Below, piece by piece: positions 1 through 8,861 of a stretch of DNA of 64,000 nucleotides. Both the position numbers and the translations under genes were made by a program. The first letter of the stretch is position 1, and the number at the start of each line of letters is the position of its first letter. Source of the stretch: WYZ-LMO2 sp038731605. GTDB taxonomy: Archaea; Halobacteriota; Archaeoglobi; Archaeoglobales; Archaeoglobaceae. The stretch is from positions 33,229 through 97,228 of the forward strand of contig JAVYQP010000005.1 in NCBI GenBank assembly GCA_038731605.1, in the 5' to 3' direction. The notes below the pieces were generated by a model that was not told the origin of the DNA, made no database searches, and was given only the letters and a program-made list of their open reading frames with translations.

Positions 1-1199
1 CAACCGAGCTGAGGGAGCTCGACTTAGTGGAATACGGGAAAAAGCTCGGCGTAAAGGTCTTGGAGGTTAAGGACGTGAACGAGGCGCTCCGCTACTACAC
101 TGGTTACGAAATTGCGAAACCAGTTGCGAGCGTAAATCTAACGCTTTACTCCGATGCGCTCAAGCTTCTCGCTGACAAAATGCGTGAGAGCATTGGGGAG
201 CTGAAGGGCTACGAGACAAAGGAGGCAAGAGAGCTGATCAACAAAGCCGAAAGGAGTTACAATGCAGGAAACTACTACACCGCAACGAGCGAGTTCTTCC
301 AGGCGAAGATCCTCATGAGATACGAGATGAACAAAAAGACACTCGTCTCGGCGCATCAGATAGAGAACGAGATTGCAAGCGTAGAAAGAGAGATCTCTCA
401 GCTTAAAGACTACCTCAAAAAAGCTCAGATCGGAGTCAACTCTATCCAGATAATCGCTGGAGCACAGGAAAGAGTTGCAGAAGCTGAAAATGCCTTAAGA
501 CTAGCGAAAAAAGCAAAAAGTCCTGAAGATCTGCTTTACAACCTCGCCTACGCAAGGGAAAGATGCGAAAGTGCAAAGGTTTGGCTCTCACTTCTTCCGC
601 AAATAAAAGAGGACTACGCTTTGAGCGGTGAAGAGATCAAGAAAAGAGCCGAGTTCTACATAAACCAGGCGAACTCGATCATAGTCTACGCTTCCTCGCT
701 CCAAGGTTATCAAGACTTAATCACGAGCGCTTACAACTCGCTTGGGATCGCAAAGAAGCTATACTCGGAATCACTTTACGCCGGCGCTGTATTCGAAGCT
801 TTGAACGCAATAACGGATGCGAGCATCTCCATCGAAGCAAAATATGGTGGACTTAGAATAGAGGAGAAAAAGAAGAGCGCTGAAATCGCAATTGCAGAAG
901 TTGAGCAAATAGGTTATCCGATTCTTCCGATTGCCTACTTTGAGTTCGCAGAAACTTCACAAAATCCCTATGCGAAACTCCTTTACTACTCGCTCTCGGA
1001 AAGGATTGCGAAGTTCATGCTGAACGTTGCGAAGGTTAAGGGAGAAAGGGAGCTCGTCCACTCAGCGTATGAAGAGATCCCACAAAAGACACCCGAAACA
1101 AGGGGTTCGCTGAAAAGGATAATAGAGTCGCCTGGTTTCGAAGTTGCGATTGCCTTGCTCTCGCTCTCTTTGATCGCCTACAGGATCAGGAAGAGGTAG
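1..1199 (+). CDS. C-terminal part of S16-like archaeal membrane protease homologue (5' truncated by window edge)
   Basis: The frame is open from the window edge (first whole codon at base 3), so the start and any catalytic residues lie outside. The first visible residues (LVEYGKKLGVKVLEV) resemble the end of the Lon-like S16 domain of the archaeal COG1750 group. About 300 mostly helical, charged residues with coiled-coil character follow. The protein ends with a Pro-Gly-Phe, a hydrophobic stretch (VAIALLSLSLIAY) and the basic tail RIRKR, the layout of a PGF-CTERM archaeosortase signal. I infer a protease or surface protein anchored by its C-terminus. The last 22 bases overlap the convergent DUF92 gene. 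The family is judged from a short stretch only, so the assignment is moderate. Confidence 0.55.
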   Translation, partial: TELRELDLVEYGKKLGVKVLEVKDVNEALRYYTGYEIAKPVASVNLTLYSDALKLLADKMRESIGELKGYETKEARELINKAERSYNAGNYYTATSEFFQAKILMRYEMNKKTLVSAHQIENEIASVEREISQLKDYLKKAQIGVNSIQIIAGAQERVAEAENALRLAKKAKSPEDLLYNLAYARERCESAKVWLSLLPQIKEDYALSGEEIKKRAEFYINQANSIIVYASSLQGYQDLITSAYNSLGIAKKLYSESLYAGAVFEALNAITDASISIEAKYGGLRIEEKKKSAEIAIAEVEQIGYPILPIAYFEFAETSQNPYAKLLYYSLSERIAKFMLNVAKVKGERELVHSAYEEIPQKTPETRGSLKRIIESPGFEVAIALLSLSLIAYRIRKR

Positions 1200-2341
1200 C
1201 AAAGAGCTCCCGCAGAGAGAGTGCCGAGGAGGTTAACTGCGGAGTTGTTTAGGTATCCTTTTTCTTCAAGGGTTGCACCTAAGAAGCTGTCAACGTGAAT
1301 TCCGATGAACGATGCAAGTATTATCGGAATAGCATGGGAGAGTTCAGAGATTCCGAGTGAAAAGGATAGGACAAAGATTATGAGACATCCAAGCAAAGCG
1401 GAGATCTCTCCGATCACAGATATCCCTCCACTCGTTCCCGGGGCGACCTTTTTGAAATTCGTTATCAGATAAACGTTCTTCGCCGTTTTCCCGATTTCGC
1501 TCGCCATTGTGTCGCCCAAAGCTGTTGCGACAGTGGCAACGAATGCGAGTGCAAAAATCGGATCTTTCGTAACCCCGAAGTTCATTGCGAAGAAGAGTGG
1601 AGCTAAACTGTTTCCGAAAACGTTCGAAAACCCTCTTGCTCCTCCGGATGGCTCGGCGATTCCAAGGCTTAGTTTTACCGAATACTTATACTTCGTAATA
1701 ATCGAGCCGAGGAGATAGAAGGCCAAAAGTGTTGCGAAGAAGCTAAGGTCTGTGAAGAGAATCGTCACCGTGCCAACGATGGTTGCGCTCATCAGTCCGC
1801 TCTCATCTGCGATCTTGGCTTTCAGGGCAAGCAAAGAAATGAGGAAAGAGATCGTGAAAGCAATCGCCAAGTCTTGCAAAGAGGCGGTTGGGATGTAGAT
1901 TCTAAAGATCGCAAACGTCGTCGCAACTGCGATCAAGAGAAGAACCCTTTTATCTGCGTTTGTTTTGATCGTCTCCATCAACGCTGCCGAAAGCGCTCCA
2001 GCGAGCGAGATGAAGACGATGTATTCAACTGGGAGTAGTGTTGCATTGATCAGACTGAAAAGCGAGAAGTAAAGAATCGAAGCTGACGTGTAAATTGCGA
2101 TATCCCAAAGAGGGTTCCTGCGGAATTCGTAGAAGAAAAGAAGGAAGAAGGAAGCGTAGATTATCTCCTTCTGCATGAATATCGCCAAAGCTGATAAAAT
2201 AGTTGCGGTAACCAAAACCTCAAAATCTCTCGCAAAGTGAACTGCATAGAAAAAAGTCGCTATGAGAGCGATGGCAAAGATGAGCCTCGGATCCAAGATT
2301 ATTCCGACGAGGGCTACAAGCGAAAGTAAGACGTGAAACAT
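1178..2341 (-). CDS. DUF92 membrane protein (phytyl/prenyl-phosphate kinase-like)
   Basis: A 387-residue protein with about ten hydrophobic segments. The C-terminal half has the family signature of DUF92 (COG1836): GGARGFSNVFGNSLAP, then GDTMASEIGK and PGTSGGIS. Known relatives include plant VTE6, a phytyl-phosphate kinase, and the fold is related to CTP-dependent polyprenol kinases and cytidylyltransferases. The role here, an isoprenoid-phosphate kinase in the membrane, is inference. It is divergent from a cis-prenyltransferase homologue starting 37 bases away, which fits polyprenyl phosphate metabolism. The ATG start at 2341 leaves a normal N-terminal membrane segment. Confidence 0.75.
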   Translation of the reverse strand: MFHVLLSLVALVGIILDPRLIFAIALIATFFYAVHFARDFEVLVTATILSALAIFMQKEIIYASFFLLFFYEFRRNPLWDIAIYTSASILYFSLFSLINATLLPVEYIVFISLAGALSAALMETIKTNADKRVLLLIAVATTFAIFRIYIPTASLQDLAIAFTISFLISLLALKAKIADESGLMSATIVGTVTILFTDLSFFATLLAFYLLGSIITKYKYSVKLSLGIAEPSGGARGFSNVFGNSLAPLFFAMNFGVTKDPIFALAFVATVATALGDTMASEIGKTAKNVYLITNFKKVAPGTSGGISVIGEISALLGCLIIFVLSFSLGISELSHAIPIILASFIGIHVDSFLGATLEEKGYLNNSAVNLLGTLSAGALCYLFLIL

Positions 2342-2378
2342 TGAAAAAGGTTAAGTAGTTGGGAATTTAAATCTTCGA

Positions 2379-2894
2379 GTGCTCCGATTGCTATACCGCA
2401 TCAAACTCGAGAGGGAGGTGAAGAAGAGGGGGAGATTTCCCGAGCACATCGTTGTCATCTGTTCCAGTTTCGGAAAGAAGTTCAGAGATTTCGTTGGTTG
2501 GTGCGAGAAATTCGGGATAAAGGAGATAACGATCTGCACGAAGGAGAAGTTTGACCTCGATTGCTTGAAAAGCGAGAAGGTAAGGATAAACGTCGTGAAC
2601 TTCTCTGGGAGGGGGGAGATAGTTGAGGCGATAAGAAAAATAGCGGAAAAAGTGCTGAAGGGGGAGATAAGGGTTGAAGAAATAAACGAGGAGCTATTTG
2701 AGTCTCTTCTAAGCCTGCGCTCCCAGCCGGATTTGATCGTGAAGGCTGGGAAGGAGATTCCAGATTTTCTGATATGGCAAAGTATATACAGCGAGCTTCT
2801 ATTTACGGACGTCGATTGGGAGACGATTCGCTACATAGACTTTCTGCGCATCATTCGTGAGTATCAGAGGAGGGAGAGGAGGTATGGTAGATAA
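2379..2894 (+). CDS. Short, degenerate cis-prenyltransferase (UppS-like) homologue
   Basis: 171 residues from a GTG start, against about 250 in functional cis-prenyltransferases. The C-terminal half keeps the family outline: PDLIVKAGKEIPDFLIWQSI in place of the usual RTGGE-RISNFLLWQ motif, then YSELLFTDVDW, corresponding to the conserved Y-E-hydrophobic-F-x3-W region. The N-terminus reads PEHIVVICSSFGKKF where active enzymes have the catalytic Asp in an MDGNRRWA-like motif. I infer a catalytically altered or regulatory subunit, comparable to non-catalytic partners of cis-prenyltransferases, or a decaying copy. The next gene starts inside its 3' end. Confidence 0.55.
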   Translation: MLRLLYRIKLEREVKKRGRFPEHIVVICSSFGKKFRDFVGWCEKFGIKEITICTKEKFDLDCLKSEKVRINVVNFSGRGEIVEAIRKIAEKVLKGEIRVEEINEELFESLLSLRSQPDLIVKAGKEIPDFLIWQSIYSELLFTDVDWETIRYIDFLRIIREYQRRERRYGR

Positions 2895-3342
2895 TTTGCG
2901 AATCGTTAGGGTCGTTGCGGATTACCAGTTTGGTGGTGGCGCTGGAAAAGCGCTTTTTCCAGAAAGCTGTGAATTTCTGCTCTCGAAGAACGGAAAGATA
3001 AGGCAAATCTTGGACAAAGGTAAGAGAATTGCGACGCTTAAAGCTGACACTGGGCTCCTAACTCTGAGCATCGAGGGGGCAAGAAGACTCCACAGCTTTT
3101 TTGCTTTCCCGAGGCTAAGAGTGGTCGTAACGAACGAGGTCTCGGAGTTCGTCGCAGATGGAAAAAGCGTTTTTGCGAAGCACGTTGTTGCGGTCGATGA
3201 GAAAATAAGGGCTAACGACGAAGTCCTGGTCGTCAACGAGAAAGACGAATTGTTGGCGACTGGAAAAGCTCTGCTCTCGGCGTTTGAAATGCTGGCGCTG
3301 AAGAGAGGTGTCGCAGTGAAGGTCAGGCAGGGGGTAAAATGA
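2884..3342 (+). CDS. PUA-domain protein
   Basis: A 152-residue protein whose second half is a PUA RNA-binding domain: RLRVVVTNEVSEFVADGKSV, then KHVVAVDEKIRANDEVLVVN and a GKALLSA ending, as in the C-termini of archaeosine transglycosylases and pseudouridine synthases. A free protein of this kind is widespread in archaea, with presumed tRNA or rRNA binding. The frame is open nine codons upstream of ATG 2884, but this ATG has strong GGAGG-type sequence just before it (2868-2883) and gives a compact N-terminus. It overlaps the preceding gene by 11 bases and the following one by 4. Confidence 0.7.
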   Translation: MVDNLRIVRVVADYQFGGGAGKALFPESCEFLLSKNGKIRQILDKGKRIATLKADTGLLTLSIEGARRLHSFFAFPRLRVVVTNEVSEFVADGKSVFAKHVVAVDEKIRANDEVLVVNEKDELLATGKALLSAFEMLALKRGVAVKVRQGVK

Positions 3343-3725
3343 AGGTCGACAGGAAGAAGGGCGTTCTCGTGGTCGAAAGCTTTTCAAAAGCGAAGGACAT
3401 AGCTTTTGATGGTTCAATCGTTGCTGGAATCGGTTGCAGATTCCGTAAATTGGTTGCAAAGGAGATAATCATCGGGAAAGGAAGTCTCGTAATGCATGCG
3501 AAGGCTGAAAAAATAGTGCTTGGCGCTTCGTCGATCTTCGGAGTTTTGGATTGCGATGAAGCGATTTTGATGAACAACTGCGTTGGAAAGCTTTTGGTTG
3601 CAAAATCTGCGAGAATTGCTGAAAATTGCAAGGTCGAGGAGGTTAGAGCTCAGTTTTTGGAGATCTCAGGTAGCTCGAAGGTTGAGAGGGTATTCGTCGA
3701 GAAGTTGCGCTTACAAAAGTTTTAA
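3339..3725 (+). CDS. Uncharacterised small protein, possibly a beta-helix
   Basis: 128 residues, ATGA overlap with the PUA gene upstream, so translation is probably coupled. I do not recognise the family. The sequence alternates short hydrophobic strands with turn residues (AKEIIIGKGSLVMHAKAEKI, then VLGASSIFGVLDCDEAI, then KLLVAKSARI), with a rough 17-18 residue period. This pattern suggests a small right-handed beta-helix of the bactofilin or polymer-forming kind. There are no membrane segments or obvious catalytic motif. The 3' end overlaps the convergent HisA-like gene by 4 bases. Confidence 0.6.
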   Translation: MKVDRKKGVLVVESFSKAKDIAFDGSIVAGIGCRFRKLVAKEIIIGKGSLVMHAKAEKIVLGASSIFGVLDCDEAILMNNCVGKLLVAKSARIAENCKVEEVRAQFLEISGSSKVERVFVEKLRLQKF

Positions 3726-4399
3726 GGCTTGAAGTAGCCTTCACGAATCAGATCCAAAGGCAGTTTTTTCTTGTGAACCGCAGTAGCAACCAATGCTCCC
3801 TTACACCCAATTTCGTGCAGTTTTTTAAGATCGTCGAGCCCTCCAACTCCGCCACCAGCGAGAACTGGATTCTGGGAGACTTCAACAACTTTGGAAACGA
3901 GCTCGAAGTCAACGCTCATTGTTCCGACGCTTTTTACGTTCAAAACTATTACACCATCGAGTTCCAAGGTGTTGAGAAACTCGATCGCTTCACGAAAATC
4001 TCTGAACTTCTGAGAACGGTCGACGAATTTGTCGAAGAAATCCAAGCTGACGTAGCATTTTCTGTCTATCCTCGTGATGTCGAAGGTCTCGGTGCCTAAA
4101 ACAGGCTTGAACTTAATGCCCTTCAGCTCCTCTACTTCCCTGAAACCGCAGTCCGCAATTAGCTCCTCAACTTTTCCCGCAAGCGCTTCAACGATTTGAA
4201 GGTTCTCACCTTTTCCAGCGATTCTGTCGAGGTCTGCGACGTAGAGAAACCTCGGCTTGAGAGTTTCTACGATCGAAATAGGATCGCTCGTTCTAAGGAT
4301 GAGACTTTTTTCTTCGATCGGTCTATACTTCTCCCTCTCCCCTCTTTCAGCGTGAACCGCAACCCCATTTCGAATATCGAGAACGAAGAATATCTTCAC
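3722..4399 (-). CDS. HisA-related TIM-barrel protein (COG1411)
   Basis: 225 residues with the HisA/HisF half-barrel pattern: an N-terminal strand with aspartate (FFVLDIRNGVAVHA), YVADLDRIAGKG, and the phosphate-binding end VLAGGGVGGLDDLKKL and GALVATAVH. It is more distant from true HisA than histidine-pathway enzymes, and no other his gene is nearby. The group COG1411 occurs in methanogens, Archaeoglobales and methylotrophs, often near tetrahydromethanopterin or methanofuran genes, but its reaction is not firmly known to me. It begins 7 bases after the last pilin-like gene and may be read through from that operon. Confidence 0.65.
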   Translation of the reverse strand: MKIFFVLDIRNGVAVHAERGEREKYRPIEEKSLILRTSDPISIVETLKPRFLYVADLDRIAGKGENLQIVEALAGKVEELIADCGFREVEELKGIKFKPVLGTETFDITRIDRKCYVSLDFFDKFVDRSQKFRDFREAIEFLNTLELDGVIVLNVKSVGTMSVDFELVSKVVEVSQNPVLAGGGVGGLDDLKKLHEIGCKGALVATAVHKKKLPLDLIREGYFKP

Positions 4400-4406
4400 G
4401 ACTCAA

Positions 4407-5339
4407 CTACTGCTGGGCAAATATAACGCTTTTGAAAACTATGACGACGTTCGTGTTTAGGTTGGTTTCGATCATCGCTATCGGTAGATCTGCCTTTTTA
4501 CACATGCAGGGGTTAATACCATGGCAATTTTCAGCTCTTAGAGTTGTGTTTAAAAGCTCAAACCCATCAAAGAACCTACACCACGCATCCTGGTGTTCAG
4601 TGTCTTTCACCATTACATAAGCACGATCGAATTTTCCTTTCCATTGAACCCCCACGCCGCCGATATTGACGCCCTCAAGTCGTGAGAAAGTATAGGGTTC
4701 GTTCTCCTTCACCAATACCTTTATTCTGCCAGACCCTCCCGCGGAGAAGTCCCCCTCCAGCGTGGGTATCGTCATCAGCAAATACATACTCGTTCCAGCG
4801 GTCGTGTTCACGAGGATCCTCGGCTCATATAGGAGCTTTGAGTATTCTCCCTGTTTCGAGAAAATCGCCCCTCCCTCTATCGAGATCATCCAGTTCCCGT
4901 ATTCGTATCTAAGAATCCCCACGGTTCTGTTCAAGACGCACGCTTGTCTATCGAACTGTCCAGCGCAGTTGCTGGGATCAGAGATCCTGCCCGTGGATAG
5001 GTTAAGGCAGTAAAGTTGGAAATTTGGAAGGTCTACGCAGTCGGAAATAGAGTTTGAATCATTAACGAAGGCAATGATAAACTCTGGTTCACCTTTTTCC
5101 AAGGAGATCATACCACCTTGGAGCTCGATTTCGACGCTTTGTGCAGGCATACCGCCGAACGCTACTGAGTATACGATGTGCTCAATTCTCTTAAAGCTCT
5201 GCTCCAAACTTTGCGACAGAACACTTCTCTTCATGTCCTCGACCATGCTGTGAACTTGCACGAAAACGATTGCAAGAACCGCCATCACGATGCCGAAGAT
5301 GTATATGTAGCCCGTAACCTCTGAAACAGCGTTCCTCAT
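4407..5339 (-). CDS. Secreted pilin-like protein (operon gene 6)
   Basis: 310 residues. The N-terminus is an archaeal type IV pilin-like signal: a short basic stretch (MRNAVSEV) followed by the hydrophobic helix TGYIYIFGIVMAVLAIVFV. The rest is beta-rich and extracellular in character, with paired cysteines (CVDLPNFQLYC, and CRFF to CHGINPCMC) and several N-x-S/T sequons. I infer export by the Sec route, processing by a PibD-like peptidase and assembly in a pilus-like structure. The gene overlaps the preceding one by a single base (5339) and is the last of the six-gene pilin operon. Confidence 0.65.
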   Translation of the reverse strand: MRNAVSEVTGYIYIFGIVMAVLAIVFVQVHSMVEDMKRSVLSQSLEQSFKRIEHIVYSVAFGGMPAQSVEIELQGGMISLEKGEPEFIIAFVNDSNSISDCVDLPNFQLYCLNLSTGRISDPSNCAGQFDRQACVLNRTVGILRYEYGNWMISIEGGAIFSKQGEYSKLLYEPRILVNTTAGTSMYLLMTIPTLEGDFSAGGSGRIKVLVKENEPYTFSRLEGVNIGGVGVQWKGKFDRAYVMVKDTEHQDAWCRFFDGFELLNTTLRAENCHGINPCMCKKADLPIAMIETNLNTNVVIVFKSVIFAQQ

Positions 5340-6022
5340 CAGCTCACCTCGATCGAGACTATGACGAGCCGAATCTCACGACCTCCAGCGTTGACGACCA
5401 CTTTCTGATCACCGCAATCGTTGTCTTCTAAAACTCCTGTGTCTACCCGCTCTATGGCTTTTTTCCACAGCTCGCAGAACTCGCTCTCGATCTCAAGCCT
5501 CGTTGCGCTGAAGACAGTCGTGTTATCGTGTCTCATTCTCATCGTCACTTTTCCACTTGCAGAGAAGTTCCCGGTGAAGTTGTAAAACGTGAAGTAGATT
5601 GTATCGTTTGTAGCGATTATCGAGGGCTCAGAAATCGGTATCGGCACGACTCTGCCATAAGCCTTCTCAAAAATCCCGGACTCTAAGGTTACGATTCTTC
5701 CAGCGACTTCGATGTTCAAGTTTCCGAGGTTGTGAGTTTGGGTTGTTGCACCTTGGAAGCTTATCTTCGCTCCCTTGCTCGTGTAAACGCTACCCATTGT
5801 GAGCTGAATCGCCTTCATCGTTGAAACTTCGCTACCGAACTTCATCCTCTCGACGATCTCCTTCATTTCCGCCATAGTCTTTACCGCATTTCTGTAGTTT
5901 ATGTTGTCGACATTAGAAAAAATGGTGGGATAAGACATCATGTAGATGATTCCGGCTGTTAGCATCATTACAAAGATTACGAGCATCGCTCCAAACGTTT
6001 CTGAAACAGCTTTGGAGTTCAT
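5339..6022 (-). CDS. Pilin-like protein (operon gene 5)
   Basis: 227 residues starting MNSKAVSETFGAMLVIFVMM, which is the archaeal pilin layout (basic residue, A-V-S-E, then a hydrophobic helix). A single membrane segment is followed by a helix and a beta-rich C-terminal region with one cysteine pair (CELWKK to CGDQKV). It starts 4 bases after the end of the VWA gene. A minor pilin or pseudopilin is the likely role. No homologue is recognised beyond the N-terminal signal. Confidence 0.65.
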   Translation of the reverse strand: MNSKAVSETFGAMLVIFVMMLTAGIIYMMSYPTIFSNVDNINYRNAVKTMAEMKEIVERMKFGSEVSTMKAIQLTMGSVYTSKGAKISFQGATTQTHNLGNLNIEVAGRIVTLESGIFEKAYGRVVPIPISEPSIIATNDTIYFTFYNFTGNFSASGKVTMRMRHDNTTVFSATRLEIESEFCELWKKAIERVDTGVLEDNDCGDQKVVVNAGGREIRLVIVSIEVS

Positions 6023-6026
6023 GGGG

Positions 6027-8861
6027 CTACCTCAGTATTATCTGAGCGTCTCTTCCTGAGACGATCGTAACCTTGTCCCTCGCCGAGAGTATCGGCACCT
6101 TAACCCTTTCGATTTCATTCCCCATGTTGTCTAACGCAGTATACTCGATGAACGAGTTGTTGTCGTCGTTGATGTCGTATTCTCCAAATGGTGCGTTATC
6201 CTTCACCTTGAGCTTAACGACGATCTCGATGACCTCGTCTTTCTGAATCGAAGTTATGTTCACCTTCACCACTGTGTTCGTATCAGTTTCAATTACTTCG
6301 GGTGGCGGAATTGGTGAGTTTTTACTCGACTTGACCGTTGCGCTCACGAACTTGAACGGCGATGAAATCGAAATGCTTGAGGCGTTCAAAGTTTCAGTCA
6401 CATATATCTGCTTCGCTGCAATCTGGAAAGCATTGAATATCGTCTTGTAAGCTTCAACAAGCTCCTCGCTCGTCTCTGCGAAGAAGTAACAAGGCTCGTT
6501 GTTGTCTGGTCGTAGCGATGCTATTTGTCTCAAGAAATCTTGACCTCTGCCACTTATGTCGGTGCTAAAGCCAATCGTGCATATCGAGATGTTGAAGTCA
6601 TTTATCTTGTAATTCTTCAGGTAGTTCGCTATGCACAACGCCTGATTCTTTGCAGCTTCGCACCAAGAGCTACCGTCACAAGATTGGGTGCAAAGATTGC
6701 AACCGTAGTAGTTTGCACCTTGATTGCAAGTCGTTGGCTCACCGTCGGTTAGCATGATGACCAGAGGTCTTAACCCGGAGATACACTCCGAGCAGTTGTT
6801 TCCGGTTTCGTTCCACACTGGTAAGACTCGTGCGCCGTAGTAGAGACCATCTGGGTGATCCGTCGCTAAGAGAGCTCTTAAGCTTAAGATCTTGCTGTTG
6901 ACTGCGCTTTTGTCGTTGGTCATGTATTTGAGTGGGGAAACGTTCACTTCTACTCTCTCGGCATCTGTCGTGAAAGTCGCAAGTCCGACGGAATCCCTTT
7001 GCCCGAGCATCTTGTTGAAGGTAATCGCTGCAAGCTTCGCTGCGTCGATGCGCTTTATCAAAGCCGTTGCTGTGAAAGTAACCGAATTCTTTGTCGTAGG
7101 CACGATTACGAAAGTATATGTTCCGGGTTGTGGATTTGGTATGAAGGCTTCTGCATTGATCCCATTACTTCCGTAGTTGTTTCTCGCCTGATACCAAGTA
7201 GTTGGTGGTGAAGGACTGTTTGCTTTCATCAAAAATTCCTTGTCACCGTTTGGCTTTATAAACCAAACGTTCAAGCTCCCGTCGTTGAATAAATCGTATC
7301 CACAAGTTCTGTTTCTGTAATCCCAGTATCTTTGGTTTCCGTCCGCAAAATAAGACTCTATTCTTATCCAACTACCCCAACCTGCCATAGACCAGCTTGG
7401 CAAGTTTCCAACATCGCCAATCGCCAAGAATGTGTAGTTAACTCCCGACGGTAGTTCGAAGCTCACAGTTTGACTGTTCATGTATTCTAGAGTCTTGTTG
7501 AGGATCTCGTTACCTTTAAATTTGACAACGATCGTCAGATTTATCTGCTCTGGAGCTCTTGCAACGACCTCGATTTTGTAATCTCCCGCCGGAGCGTTGT
7601 TCTTGGAATAGCGTTTCCCTAACTTACCACCATCGCTGTAATCGCTTCCAGATTCGGCACCGTTGATGTATAGCTTTATGAAGGACTCGTCGTAACCGAC
7701 GTTATACCACGGGCATTTGCTCGTCGCACTACTACAAGCTTTGCAAGCGGAGTTCGAATACCAGCTCTGTAATTTATCGGTTGTATAAGCCCATACTTCG
7801 AGTTTTCCTGAACTGCTTAGGCTCACAGTTTCCGTTACAACGTTTGGAGTAACGGTGAAGCTGTATTTCTTGAAGATCGTTGGCCATATCATACTGCCTG
7901 AAACATCTACAACATGGACAACGCTCAAATTCGTAGCTCCTTCGACGAAGAAGCCTCTGCCCTCAAGCCTGAGATGAACTTCGAACTCGTTTCCCGGGGC
8001 AACGATCCTCGGCTCAACCCACTTCTCGTAGACGATGTATGGGTTCGACTGCTGTGGATTCGTTGAAACCAACAGCCAGTTCGCATGGGTTCCGTTGCAG
8101 TCTTCTCTTCCTGCCATTTCTGCAGAAACGATTGCGTAGCACTTGTAGTCATAGGCACCTTTCTGTTGACAACCAGATGTGTCGCTGATGGTCAAGTTCA
8201 CATAGATCTCTCCTCCCTGAGTTGTTCCTCTCTGTTCGGTGCCATTCCAAAGGGTTAAAGTCCAGTTCACTGTGCCTTTTATGTCTTTCGGGTTGTAGAA
8301 ACTTATCTTAGCAATAGTCCAGTCGTTTAGGACAATACTGCTTGGAATAAACTCAAGCCTCGGTTTTGGAACGAAGGGACACTCTACGGTCTTATTATAC
8401 TCTACTTTAGGCTTCTCATCCGATTCGCTCTCAGCCTTCCAGCTGAGAGTTTCTCCGCTTGTGTTTACTTTCATCACACTTCCATCGTTCGAAATAAACA
8501 ACGTCAGACCAAGTCCGCTGACAGCGGAAACTTTTCCCCCCTCCACCCTAAGAGAAACTATGTCCGAAATCTCATCAAATTTCACGTTGTAGCCTATACC
8601 ACCAATGCTCGAGGGCATCCTTATGTTCGTCGAAATCGTCCCGTTGCTCGGGAGTATCAAAACGTAATCTGTGTAAATTGCAGAGATCTGTGACGCAACG
8701 TCTGCGAAGTTGTTCTCCATTACCCTAACGATTTGAACATCGCTTAAAGTTTCGTGGAGCTGTAAGCTCATCACAACTACGAAAACGCTCAAAATTCCCA
8801 TCAAAATTAGGTATTCAACGAGGATCGAAACCCCCTTATCATCGACATCCCGTGCCATCAC
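6027..8861 (-). CDS. Large pilin-like protein with a split von Willebrand A domain
   Basis: 944 residues. A pilin-type N-terminus (DDKG, VSILVEYLILMGILSVFVVV, with Glu in the usual place) is followed by beta-rich extracellular sequence. A VWA domain begins with the MIDAS motif VVHVVDVSGSM (Asp319, Ser321, Ser323). It does not continue at once: residues 325 to about 603 form an insert with a Cys cluster (CKACSSATSKC) and jelly-roll-like strands. The VWA fold then resumes at IDAAKLAAITF, LATFTTDAERV and VIMLTDGEPT. MIDAS residues look complete, so metal-dependent ligand binding is plausible. I infer a tip adhesin of a pilus-like fibre. The first 23 bases overlap the preceding gene. Confidence 0.75.
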   Translation of the reverse strand: MMARDVDDKGVSILVEYLILMGILSVFVVVMSLQLHETLSDVQIVRVMENNFADVASQISAIYTDYVLILPSNGTISTNIRMPSSIGGIGYNVKFDEISDIVSLRVEGGKVSAVSGLGLTLFISNDGSVMKVNTSGETLSWKAESESDEKPKVEYNKTVECPFVPKPRLEFIPSSIVLNDWTIAKISFYNPKDIKGTVNWTLTLWNGTEQRGTTQGGEIYVNLTISDTSGCQQKGAYDYKCYAIVSAEMAGREDCNGTHANWLLVSTNPQQSNPYIVYEKWVEPRIVAPGNEFEVHLRLEGRGFFVEGATNLSVVHVVDVSGSMIWPTIFKKYSFTVTPNVVTETVSLSSSGKLEVWAYTTDKLQSWYSNSACKACSSATSKCPWYNVGYDESFIKLYINGAESGSDYSDGGKLGKRYSKNNAPAGDYKIEVVARAPEQINLTIVVKFKGNEILNKTLEYMNSQTVSFELPSGVNYTFLAIGDVGNLPSWSMAGWGSWIRIESYFADGNQRYWDYRNRTCGYDLFNDGSLNVWFIKPNGDKEFLMKANSPSPPTTWYQARNNYGSNGINAEAFIPNPQPGTYTFVIVPTTKNSVTFTATALIKRIDAAKLAAITFNKMLGQRDSVGLATFTTDAERVEVNVSPLKYMTNDKSAVNSKILSLRALLATDHPDGLYYGARVLPVWNETGNNCSECISGLRPLVIMLTDGEPTTCNQGANYYGCNLCTQSCDGSSWCEAAKNQALCIANYLKNYKINDFNISICTIGFSTDISGRGQDFLRQIASLRPDNNEPCYFFAETSEELVEAYKTIFNAFQIAAKQIYVTETLNASSISISSPFKFVSATVKSSKNSPIPPPEVIETDTNTVVKVNITSIQKDEVIEIVVKLKVKDNAPFGEYDINDDNNSFIEYTALDNMGNEIERVKVPILSARDKVTIVSGRDAQIILR

